Positions 6,511 through 11,643 of a stretch of 11,643 bases of DNA are shown here, piece by piece. The position numbers and the translations under genes were made by a program. Location: the NCBI GenBank assembly GCA_022428185.1, contig JAKMCZ010000163.1:1-11643 (forward strand). Direction: 5' to 3'. The notes beneath the pieces were generated by a model, which had not been told where the DNA came from, searched no databases, and saw only the letters and a program-made list of their open reading frames with translations. The DNA comes from Alphaproteobacteria bacterium. Its GTDB lineage: Bacteria > Pseudomonadota > Alphaproteobacteria > RS24. Within the stretch, counting starts at the first letter, position 1, and the number at the start of each line of letters is the position of its first letter.

Positions 6511-6683
6511 AAAATCGCCCAAAATTAAAAAAATCACCGTTTTCTGACGTCAAACGACTGAAAAAATCCACGTTTAATATAATAAATGTAATAAAATCAA
6601 TATCTTATGTAGTTTTTGTGCGGTTTTAAAAAATATTGAATAAAATTCGATTTATTCATTGTTTTTTATTATTCGACGTGCTA
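6511..6683. other. AT-rich intergenic region
   Basis: This stretch after the TetR-family stop is markedly richer in A and T than its surroundings and shows no gene on either strand. It holds a TGACGTCA palindrome (6545-6552) and an inverted repeat at 6637-6658 just before the promoter of the small ORF. No convincing terminator for the TetR-family gene is seen. Confidence 0.6.
6637..6658. promoter_or_regulatory. Inverted repeat abutting the small-ORF promoter
   Basis: TGAATAAA (6637-6644) and TTTATTCA (6651-6658) are perfect 8-bp arms separated by ATTCGA. The repeat ends immediately before the -35 region. The half-site TGAATAA also occurs in the palindrome at 5781-5799, with a different spacing. 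A regulator site is possible; AT-rich chance symmetry is the alternative. Confidence 0.35.
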
Positions 6684-6689
6684 TATAAT
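6659..6689 (+). promoter_or_regulatory. Strong -10 promoter of the small ORF/hairpin transcript
   Basis: A perfect TATAAT lies at 6684-6689. The best -35 candidates are TTGTTT at 6659-6664 (19-nt spacer) or GTTTTT at 6661-6666 (17-nt spacer), neither close to consensus, so either an activator or the AT-rich upstream DNA may compensate. The predicted start near 6696 gives a leader of about 67 nt before the small ORF. Confidence 0.6.
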
Positions 6690-6762
6690 AGGAGTAGCGG
6701 ACAGAAAAACATCTCTGCCTCGTTATAGAATGTGAACCCGTAACTCAGTGAGAGAAACAACC

Positions 6763-6885
6763 ATGTTGAAAACATTTTTCTCCAAGACCTCAATTTTGAG
6801 CGCGCCGGCTGTCGCTTCAGCTCTTCTCGCTCTCTACGGTGTGGCTCTTGTCACCCATGCGGTCGCTGGAATTAACGTCGTCTAA
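6763..6885 (+). CDS. Small hydrophobic protein, 40 aa
   Basis: This is a short ORF: M1-L-K-T-F-F-S-K then a hydrophobic stretch from about residue 14 to 36 (APAVASALLALYGVALV...), ending INVV. It looks like a single-span membrane peptide with a basic N-terminus. Support for real coding: a TATAAT promoter upstream, GAGAG at 6750-6754 eight nt before the ATG, and codons of the highly expressed type (6 of 8 Ala are GCT, 5 of 6 Val are GTC, TTC/TCC/AAG/ACC/TAC), unlike its GCG- and TTG-rich neighbours. An in-frame GTG at 6748 is an alternative start. Its stop codon lies inside the first anti-Shine-Dalgarno hairpin, so ORF and RNA array are probably one transcript. It does not resemble DUF1127. 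I do not recognise the family. Confidence 0.7.
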   Translation: MLKTFFSKTSILSAPAVASALLALYGVALVTHAVAGINVV

Positions 6886-7000
6886 GGGATCCTCCCCCCG
6901 ACAGACGACCGCGCAACCATAACCCTCCCTTTATGGTTGCCTGGCCCCTCCAGGCCAAAACAGGCTCCGATGGTCCTCCCCCATCGGAGCCATTTTTTTT
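6877..7000 (+). ncRNA. CcsR/'cuckoo'-like sRNA: hairpins with CCUCC loops
   Basis: Four consecutive predicted hairpins follow the small ORF. (A) GTCGTCT 6877-6883 with AGACGAC 6903-6909; an inner GGG/CCC leaves CCTCC in the loop. (B) GCAACCATAA 6913-6922 with TTATGGTTGC 6931-6940, a 10-bp stem with loop CCCTCCCT. (C) TGGCC 6942-6946 with GGCCA 6953-6957, loop CCTCCA. (D) GGCTCCGATGG 6963-6973 with CCATCGGAGCC 6981-6991, an 11-bp stem with loop TCCTCCC, then eight T. The arms differ but all loops expose CCUCC, the anti-Shine-Dalgarno core. Alphaproteobacterial CcsR, alpha-r14 and 'cuckoo' RNAs have this design and often derive from the 3' end of a small-ORF mRNA. The RNA may be processed into separate pieces; targets and stress control are inferred. 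Confidence 0.75.
6963..7000 (+). terminator. Rho-independent terminator
   Basis: An 11-bp perfect stem (6963-6973 with 6981-6991), a 7-nt loop TCCTCCC, then A and eight T (6993-7000). It ends the small-ORF/sRNA transcript. Read on the minus strand the same stem is followed by TGTTTTGG, so it may also stop transcription from tsaD, whose stop codon lies just beyond at 7006. Confidence 0.9.
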
Positions 7001-7005
7001 AAATA

Positions 7006-8082
7006 TTAGTTGGATAACGGCCAGCGTGCCCGCGCGGCAAGTGCCAGGGGCGCGTCTTCAATCAGACCTGCCGCCAATCTTTCGGCCCCGGCACGCGCAA
7101 TCATCGCGGCATTATCAGTGCATAGGGCGGCCGGTGGCACAAATAAGGTAAAGCCCAACTGCGTCGCCGCCGCGTTGAGGCGGTCGCGCAAATATTGATT
7201 GGCCGCCACACCGCCTGCCACCACTAATTGGCGGGGCGCATTGGGCGACAGGCTTTGGCTGAACGCTTGCATGGCACGTGTGGTTTGCGTCGCCAGACAA
7301 TCGCCGATGGCGGCTTCAAACGAGGCACTTAAATCAGCGACTTTTTTATCGTCCAAAGGAGCCGCTTGTTCTGCCGTTTGACGCAGCGCGGTTTTGAGGC
7401 CGGAAAATGAAAAATCGCAGCCGCTATGCGCGCCGCTTAAAAGCGGGCGCGGTAATTTATAGGCGTCGCGCTTGCCGTCGCGGGCGCGCTTTTCAATCTC
7501 CGGCCCGCCGGGATACCCCAAAGACATGAGCTTGGCCGCTTTGTCATACGCCTCACCAACCGCATCATCGCGGGTCTGGCCCATTAGCGTGTAATTGCCC
7601 AAACCGGTGACGCTCAGCAATTGGCAATGCCCGCCCGAGACCAGCAACAGCAAATACGGAAAATCAACCGCTTCGGTGAGCCGCGCCGACAGCGCATGGC
7701 CTTCTAAATGATTAATGCCGATAAACGGCTTTTGTGCCGCCAAAGCCAAAGCTTTGCCGGTTGTCAGGCCGACCAGCACGCCGCCGATAAGCCCCGGCCC
7801 GGCGGTGGCGGCAATCGCGTCCATATCGCCCAGCGTCAGGTCGGCTTCATCAAATGCGGCGGCAATCAAACGGTCGAGATGGCTCAAATGGGCGCGCGCT
7901 GCCAGTTCGGGCACCACGCCGCCATAAGGGGCATGGGTGTCTATCTGGCTCAATATCTGATTGCCCAATAGCCGTCCGGTCCCGACAGGCTTTGTGCCGT
8001 CGATCGGCACTTCGACAATCGCGGCGGCGGTTTCGTCGCAGCTTGTCTCCAGCCCCAGCACATATATTAAGTTTGCCGTCAT
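7006..8082 (-). CDS. tsaD: tRNA N6-threonylcarbamoyladenosine transferase subunit TsaD
   Basis: TsaD (Kae1/Gcp/YgjD) transfers the threonylcarbamoyl group from threonylcarbamoyl-AMP to A37 of ANN-decoding tRNAs, acting with TsaB and TsaE in the cytoplasm; it is usually essential. The 358-aa product has the ASKHA fold: LGLETSCDETAAAIVE at the N-terminus, HAPYGGVVPELAARAHL, the metal ligands H125 and H129 in NHLEGH and D323 in CTDNAAMIA, LLVSGGH at 146-152, DDAVGEAYDKAAKLMSLGYPGGP, FSFSGLK and VVAGGVAANQYLR. ATG 8082 is chosen: AAGGAA lies 5 nt upstream and conserved sequence begins there. The frame stays open upstream to 8391, but that extension runs antisense through hemC and is not conserved-looking. 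It is divergent from hemC; the usual downstream neighbour gpsA is displaced. Confidence 0.96.
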   Translation of the reverse strand: MTANLIYVLGLETSCDETAAAIVEVPIDGTKPVGTGRLLGNQILSQIDTHAPYGGVVPELAARAHLSHLDRLIAAAFDEADLTLGDMDAIAATAGPGLIGGVLVGLTTGKALALAAQKPFIGINHLEGHALSARLTEAVDFPYLLLLVSGGHCQLLSVTGLGNYTLMGQTRDDAVGEAYDKAAKLMSLGYPGGPEIEKRARDGKRDAYKLPRPLLSGAHSGCDFSFSGLKTALRQTAEQAAPLDDKKVADLSASFEAAIGDCLATQTTRAMQAFSQSLSPNAPRQLVVAGGVAANQYLRDRLNAAATQLGFTLFVPPAALCTDNAAMIARAGAERLAAGLIEDAPLALAARARWPLSN

Positions 8083-8136
8083 TGATTTCCTTGCTAAGAA
8101 TCTGAGCCTATATAAAAGCCAGATATAAGACTCATA

Positions 8137-8170
8137 TATAAATGACTGTGTAATATAAATGACTGTGTAA
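8137..8170. repeat. Perfect 17-bp tandem repeat between tsaD and hemC
   Basis: TATAAATGACTGTGTAA occurs twice in direct succession (8137-8153, 8154-8170). Two looser TATAA-led units precede it (8111 and 8124), so TATAA recurs at 8111, 8124, 8137 and 8154. Each full unit contains ATG ACT GTG TAA, a three-codon mini-ORF on the hemC strand. The 112-bp gap must hold the promoters of both tsaD and hemC; TATA-like hexamers are dense but no -35 box stands out. Confidence 0.85.
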
Positions 8171-8194
8171 CGGGCGCAAGCCAAAGGCCTAGAG

Positions 8195-9145
8195 ATGACC
8201 AAACCACCTGCCACGCCATTGATTATCGGCACCCGTGCCTCACCTCTGGCACTGCGCCAAAGCAATATGGTCGCACAAGCCTTGCGCGACGCGCATGGGC
8301 TGGATGCAATAACGCTGCGCGAAATCACCACAAAGGGTGACGTGGCACTGACCGGCAAATTATCCGAGCTTGGCGGCAAGGGCTTATTCACCGAGGAATT
8401 GGAAGCCGGTTTGCGCGATGGCAGCCTCGACCTCGCGGTTCATTCTTTGAAAGACCTGCCGACGCAAAATGCCGAGGGGCTTGTTTTGGGCGCGATTTTG
8501 CCACGCGCCGATGCACATGACGTGCTGGTGGCGCGCGCCGGACTGACGGTGTCGAGCCTTGCTGATTTTCCCGAGGGCGCGCATATCGGCACCGCCTCCT
8601 TGCGCCGCCAAGCCCAAATCTTAAACGCGCGTCCCGATATTAATATTTCGCTATTGCGCGGCAATGTCGGCACCAGATTGCAAAAACTTGACGACCTCAA
8701 TATGGACGCAACCCTGCTGGCCGCCGCCGGTCTCGCCCGTTTGGGACTGACCCCTGAAGGCGCTGTGCCGCTCGATAGCGAGGTGATGCTGCCGGCTGCC
8801 GGTCAAGGCGCGCTGGCTGTGCAATGCCGCGCCGATGATGACAAAACGCAAACGCTTTTGGCGGCGCTCGCATGCGCCGATACCACTGCATGCGTGACCG
8901 CCGAACGCGCTTTTTTGAACGCGCTTGACGGGTCGTGTCGCACACCAATTGCGGCGCTGGCCGAGATAAAAGAGCGGAAGTTGATTTTGCACGGGCGGCT
9001 TTTGGCCGAGGATGGCAGCGAGATGGTTGAGATAAAAATTGCCACCGACCTTGCTGACGCAGAACAAGCGGGCCGCGATGGGGCGGCTGCCTTGCGCCAA
9101 CAAGCGCCACATCTTATTCCCAAGCCTGAGGCCGGGCGCGCCTGA
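8195..9145 (+). CDS. hemC: Hydroxymethylbilane synthase (porphobilinogen deaminase)
   Basis: HemC joins four porphobilinogen molecules into linear hydroxymethylbilane in tetrapyrrole (haem, sirohaem, B12) synthesis; it is cytoplasmic. The 316-aa protein is of normal length. Visible motifs are IGTRASPLALRQSN at 11-24, TKGD, GGKGLFTEELE at 60-70, HSLKDLPT with the catalytic aspartate D87, IGTASLRRQAQ at 131-141, LRGNVGTRLQKLD, LPAAGQGALAVQCR, and LDGSCRTPIA with C248, which binds the dipyrromethane cofactor. AAAGG lies 7 nt before the ATG. It is divergent from tsaD, and its TGA overlaps the hemD ATG as TGATG, so hemD translation is coupled. Confidence 0.97.
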   Translation: MTKPPATPLIIGTRASPLALRQSNMVAQALRDAHGLDAITLREITTKGDVALTGKLSELGGKGLFTEELEAGLRDGSLDLAVHSLKDLPTQNAEGLVLGAILPRADAHDVLVARAGLTVSSLADFPEGAHIGTASLRRQAQILNARPDINISLLRGNVGTRLQKLDDLNMDATLLAAAGLARLGLTPEGAVPLDSEVMLPAAGQGALAVQCRADDDKTQTLLAALACADTTACVTAERAFLNALDGSCRTPIAALAEIKERKLILHGRLLAEDGSEMVEIKIATDLADAEQAGRDGAAALRQQAPHLIPKPEAGRA

Positions 9146-9876
9146 TGCGCCTTTTGGTAACCCGCCCGATAAGCGATGCGCTGGTGCTGGCCGAGCAATT
9201 GGCGCGCCACGGCCATGATGTGTTGGTCTCGCCGATGATCGATATTATTATGGACCCGCGTGATCGGGCTGAAGGTTTGCCAGCCACCGATGCGCAAGGC
9301 GGGCTGGCTTTTACCAGTGCCAATGGCGTGCGCGCGCTGATGGCGCACCTTAACCCCGATACGCACCCGGACTGGTTGGCTTTGCCGAGTTTTGCGGTCG
9401 GCCCGCAAACTGCGCAAGCACTGGCGGCGGCGGGGTTTTCAAAAATTCACACGGCAAATGGCGACCTGCCCGCTTTGGCCGATTTGGTCAGCGCGCATTA
9501 TAAAAGTGACTTGCCAATTTTGCATATTGCCGGTCGCGACCGGGCCGGTGATTTGGCGGCGCTTCTGTCGCAAAAATCCATCATCTTGACGCGCGCGGTT
9601 TTATATCGCGCCAAGGCGGCAACCGATTTCAGCTTGGCGGCGCAGGCCGCTCTTGGCGACGACGACGAGCCGGTCGAGGCGGTGGTGCTTTACTCGCAAC
9701 GTTCGGCCGATATTTTTTGTGCGCTTTTTGCAGCACTAAATCCGCCGCCGTCGCGACGGCCCAAAGCCTATTGCTTGTCCGAGCCTATCGCACAGGCCAT
9801 GCGCGCCGCCGATTTTGAGGCGATTGCGCCGCCCGATGCCGATAGCGATGCGCTGATTGCTTTGTTGTCGGTCTGA
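9145..9876 (+). CDS. hemD: Uroporphyrinogen-III synthase
   Basis: HemD cyclises hydroxymethylbilane, the HemC product, with inversion of ring D to give uroporphyrinogen III. The 243-aa length fits the family, whose sequences are very divergent; recognition rests on RLLVTRP at the N-terminus, AFTSANGVRAL at about 52-62, FAVGPQTAQAL, LPILHIAGRDRAGDLAALL, VLYRA, and VVLYSQRSADIF near the end, which trace the two-domain HemD fold, and on its position directly after hemC. Its start overlaps the hemC stop by one base. A sigma70-like promoter for the next gene begins right after its stop codon. Confidence 0.93.
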   Translation: MRLLVTRPISDALVLAEQLARHGHDVLVSPMIDIIMDPRDRAEGLPATDAQGGLAFTSANGVRALMAHLNPDTHPDWLALPSFAVGPQTAQALAAAGFSKIHTANGDLPALADLVSAHYKSDLPILHIAGRDRAGDLAALLSQKSIILTRAVLYRAKAATDFSLAAQAALGDDDEPVEAVVLYSQRSADIFCALFAALNPPPSRRPKAYCLSEPIAQAMRAADFEAIAPPDADSDALIALLSV

Positions 9877-9905
9877 TTGCCAAAACCGGCGAATAATCGC
9901 ATAAT
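9877..9905 (+). promoter_or_regulatory. Sigma70-like promoter before the mitofilin-like gene
   Basis: TTGCCA (9877-9882), a 17-nt spacer, and CATAAT (9900-9905): each box matches consensus in 5 of 6 positions. It starts one base after the hemD stop. The predicted start point, 7 nt beyond the -10, is 9912, exactly the A of the next gene's ATG, so the mRNA would be leaderless. The 35-nt gap has no Shine-Dalgarno sequence, which agrees. Confidence 0.5.
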
Positions 9906-9911
9906 TTTTCG

Positions 9912-11276
9912 ATGACTGGAAAAGCGCCTCGGTCGAAAGCCAAGCAGCCGTCGGAAATCATTCCGCCGGATAAAACAGATGACACTGCTGACGCTGATGC
10001 CGCTTCTTCCGGCGCGACGTCAAAGGCGGGCGCGCATTTGCGCATGCCGACTTTTATTGATGCTGAAGGCAATTGGCGCGCCATGGTGTCGGGTTTTTTC
10101 GGTGACCGTTTGGCGCGCGGGCTTGGCGCGGGCAGGCGGTTTGTCGGCGGGCTAGTTTATCGCACCACCTTGCTCTTATTGTTGGTCACCGCCTTGGGCG
10201 TGACCGGTTTTGGCATTTGGCAGGCGCGCAATATGAGCCTGCCGCAATTTGACAGCTTTTGGTACAAGGTCGACACGCCACAACCCGCATTATTGCGCGC
10301 TGATAATAATGATGCAGCCTTGGACGGTCTTGATTTCGCTAGGCCTAGGACAGCGACAGGTAATATAGAGGGGAGCGATATAGAGAGGGGCAATATAATG
10401 CCGCTTGATGACGCTTCAATCGATGGCTCTGATGCGGCGTTTGAACCGGTTGGTGATCTGGCTGATTTGCGTCGCCAATTACAGGCTTTGGAGGCCACCT
10501 CATCTCCGGCTTCATCTCCCTCATCATCTCCCTCATCATCTGGGGCTTTATTGGCAAATACAAAAACTGATGACGACCTCAATAACGCCGCCAATCAAGC
10601 ATTGGCCGCCGAGCAGTCCGCGCATGCGGCGACCCGTGCCAGGCTGGCGGCTTTGCAGCGCGACCATGCCGCCCTGATGGCGGCGCAGGTCGACCTCGAT
10701 GCCAAAACCACAGCCGATGAAAAGCTGACAAGCCGCGCTGCTTTGGCCGAACTATTATTGCGCTTGGATAGCGGCGCGGCGTTTGACGATTTATTTGAGG
10801 ACGGCGCTTTGGGCCGCGTGTTGCGCCGTTCTGAATGGGCGTTGCTGGCACTCTATGCCGATAGCGGCGTTCCTACCCGTGCCGCTTTATTGGCGCGGCT
10901 CGAGCTTTGGGTCGCCAATACCAATTTAGCCAATGCCGGACTGGCTGATGCGCGCGCGCGCGACAGCGCCTTTCTGGCCGTGGTTTTGGATTGGCTGCGG
11001 GTGCGCGCTGACGGTCTGGTCAATGTGCGCACGGCGCCGCTGGCGATTGCGGGCAATGATATTGAACGCATTGGCGCGGCTTTGTCGCGCGGTCAATCCG
11101 ATGAAGCGGCGTGGCGCATGGGCGCGCTTTTGCGTCGGCTTGAAACCGATAGGGGCATCAGCCATCCTGACCGCAGCGGCTTGCAATTGCTTTATGACGA
11201 TACCCGCGCCGCAGCCGAATTATCGCCCATGCTGGCGACGCTGCGCGAAGACTATACGAGCGGGGTGCGGCCATGA
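9912..11276 (+). CDS. Mitofilin-like (Mic60 homologue) inner membrane protein
   Basis: This 454-aa protein is of the alphaproteobacterial mitofilin family (COG4223), bacterial counterpart of mitochondrial Mic60, which shapes inner membranes and is recurrent next to hemCD and hemY in this class. Order of parts: a charged, disordered cytoplasmic segment (1-80), one transmembrane helix at about 84-104 (RTTLLLLLVTALGVTGFGIW), a periplasmic linker with odd repeats (144-163) and a Ser/Pro tract (197-210), a short coiled coil at about 223-275, and a helical C-terminal domain from FDDLFEDG to the end that corresponds to the mitofilin signature region. The coiled coil is short compared with mitochondrial Mic60. 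No ribosome site precedes the ATG. The stop overlaps the hemY start (ATGA). Family call rests on architecture and context. Confidence 0.85.
   Translation: MTGKAPRSKAKQPSEIIPPDKTDDTADADAASSGATSKAGAHLRMPTFIDAEGNWRAMVSGFFGDRLARGLGAGRRFVGGLVYRTTLLLLLVTALGVTGFGIWQARNMSLPQFDSFWYKVDTPQPALLRADNNDAALDGLDFARPRTATGNIEGSDIERGNIMPLDDASIDGSDAAFEPVGDLADLRRQLQALEATSSPASSPSSSPSSSGALLANTKTDDDLNNAANQALAAEQSAHAATRARLAALQRDHAALMAAQVDLDAKTTADEKLTSRAALAELLLRLDSGAAFDDLFEDGALGRVLRRSEWALLALYADSGVPTRAALLARLELWVANTNLANAGLADARARDSAFLAVVLDWLRVRADGLVNVRTAPLAIAGNDIERIGAALSRGQSDEAAWRMGALLRRLETDRGISHPDRSGLQLLYDDTRAAAELSPMLATLREDYTSGVRP
10363..10400 (+). repeat. 15-bp imperfect in-frame repeat in the mitofilin-like gene
   Basis: ATATAGAG recurs at 10363-10370 and 10378-10385 with a 15-bp period, and a third AATATAAT follows at 10392. 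It encodes NIEGS-DIERG-NIMP. The repeat and the 20 bases before it use ATA (Ile) and AGG (Arg) codons, which are scarce in the neighbouring genes. Confidence 0.6.
10500..10544 (+). repeat. TCATCTCCC-type microsatellite in the mitofilin-like gene
   Basis: Units of TCATCTCC(C) and TCATCATCTCCC follow one another, with a clean 12-bp period at 10521-10544. They encode the Ser/Pro tract of the periplasmic linker (residues 197-210). Copy-number change would keep frame because the unit is a multiple of three. Confidence 0.7.
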
Positions 11277-11643
11277 TGCGGGTTTTATTGGCACTGGCCT
11301 TTTTCCTGGCTCTGACCAGCATCGCGGCATTGATTGCCAATATGCCGGGTAACGTATCCATTGCCGTGCCCGGTCATATTATTGACATGCCGCTGACGGT
11401 CTTGCTGGGCGCGATGCTGGTTTTGGTGCTGAGCGCTTTACTGGTGTTGGTAAGTGGTCATTATTTATGGCAATTGCCGCGCCAAATGCGCCGCGCACGG
11501 GAGCAGAAAAATCGTCAACAAGGTGAAGCGGCTTTGGCTGGCGGGTTGATGGCATTGGCGCGCGGCGATGCGCAAGCGGCTGATGAGGCGACCAAGTTGG
11601 CACGCAAGAAAATGCCGCATCAACCGCTTCCTTTATTGATGGC
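11273..11643 (+). CDS. hemY: HemY N-terminal domain protein (partial)
   Basis: This is the first 123 codons of a gene that continues past the window. The product begins MMRVLLALAFFLAL and has two membrane segments, at about 3-22 and 41-65, separated by a short periplasmic stretch (PGNVSIAVPGHIIDMP). A basic region, LPRQMRRAREQKNRQQGE, follows, and then ALAGGLMALARGDAQAADEATKLARK, typical of the HemY_N domain and the first of its TPR-like helices. HemY of this type is an inner-membrane TPR protein found with haem-synthesis genes; its function is not established and it is distinct from the HemY protoporphyrinogen oxidase of Gram-positives. The start overlaps the mitofilin stop as ATGA; two ATG codons in tandem (11273, 11276) are both possible starts. 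Confidence 0.88.
   Translation, partial: MMRVLLALAFFLALTSIAALIANMPGNVSIAVPGHIIDMPLTVLLGAMLVLVLSALLVLVSGHYLWQLPRQMRRAREQKNRQQGEAALAGGLMALARGDAQAADEATKLARKKMPHQPLPLLM

Noticed and set aside
6545..6552. TGACGTCA palindrome
   Set aside because: An 8-bp palindrome alone in an AT-rich gap; no promoter or repeated copy supports it as a binding site.
8103..8170. Tandem repeat as a CRISPR array
   Set aside because: Units adjoin directly without unique spacers, are only 17 bp, and no cas genes are near.
8083..8391. N-terminal extension of tsaD to 461 residues
   Set aside because: The extra 103 residues run antisense through the hemC start and the tandem repeat and do not resemble TsaD; AAGGAA and the conserved N-terminus fix the start at 8082.
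10157..10594. Minus-strand open frame opposite the mitofilin-like gene
   Set aside because: Low-complexity product mirroring the Ser/Pro repeat; no start signal and it is antisense to a conserved hem-cluster gene.

Overview
The window reads as a chromosomal stretch of an alphaproteobacterium; the genus cannot be fixed from sequence alone. The main evidence is synteny: tsaD divergent from hemC, then hemC-hemD-(mitofilin/Mic60-like)-hemY on the plus strand, and gpsA-yciI-EVE on the minus strand. Both clusters are recurrent in Alphaproteobacteria. Coding is dense, with mostly GCG/GCC/GGC/TTG codons and few untranslated gaps.

Layout. (1) 1-752, plus: the 3' part of a serine hydrolase (beta-lactamase/EstB-like), apparently broken by a 26-nt insertion near the left edge. 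(2) 753-1002: a leader with two nearly identical 16-nt hairpins, followed by a secreted thermonuclease-like gene (1003-1455). It converges on acs with only 9 nt between the stop codons. (3) 1465-5634, minus: acetyl-CoA synthetase (acs), a small Rieske [2Fe-2S] protein, an EVE-domain protein, a YciI-like protein and gpsA. The last four (gpsA>yciI>EVE>Rieske) are spaced or overlapped like one transcription unit. (4) 5656-7005: an accessory segment of about 1.3 kb lying between gpsA and tsaD, which are commonly adjacent in this class. It holds a TetR-type regulator with a candidate operator and promoter, an AT-rich gap, a strong-looking promoter, an untracked 40-aa hydrophobic ORF, and a run of hairpins ending in a classic terminator. 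(5) 7006-8082, minus: tsaD. It is divergent from hemC across a 112-bp gap containing a perfect 17-bp tandem repeat. (6) 8195-11643, plus: hemC, hemD (TGATG overlap), a mitofilin-like membrane protein, and the start of hemY (ATGA overlap), which runs off the window.

The standout is the region 6763-7000. A short hydrophobic ORF with highly-expressed-type codons is followed by consecutive hairpins whose loops each display CCUCC, the anti-Shine-Dalgarno core of 16S rRNA, and the last hairpin is a Rho-independent terminator. This is the architecture of the alphaproteobacterial CcsR/'cuckoo'/alpha-r14 small RNAs, but the leader ORF does not look like the DUF1127 protein usually described next to them.

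Two further regulatory observations are new readings of the sequence. Good sigma70-like promoters sit so close to the TetR ATG (5830) and the mitofilin ATG (9912) that both mRNAs would be leaderless. The TetR promoter also overlaps a 19-bp near-perfect palindrome that could be its own operator.
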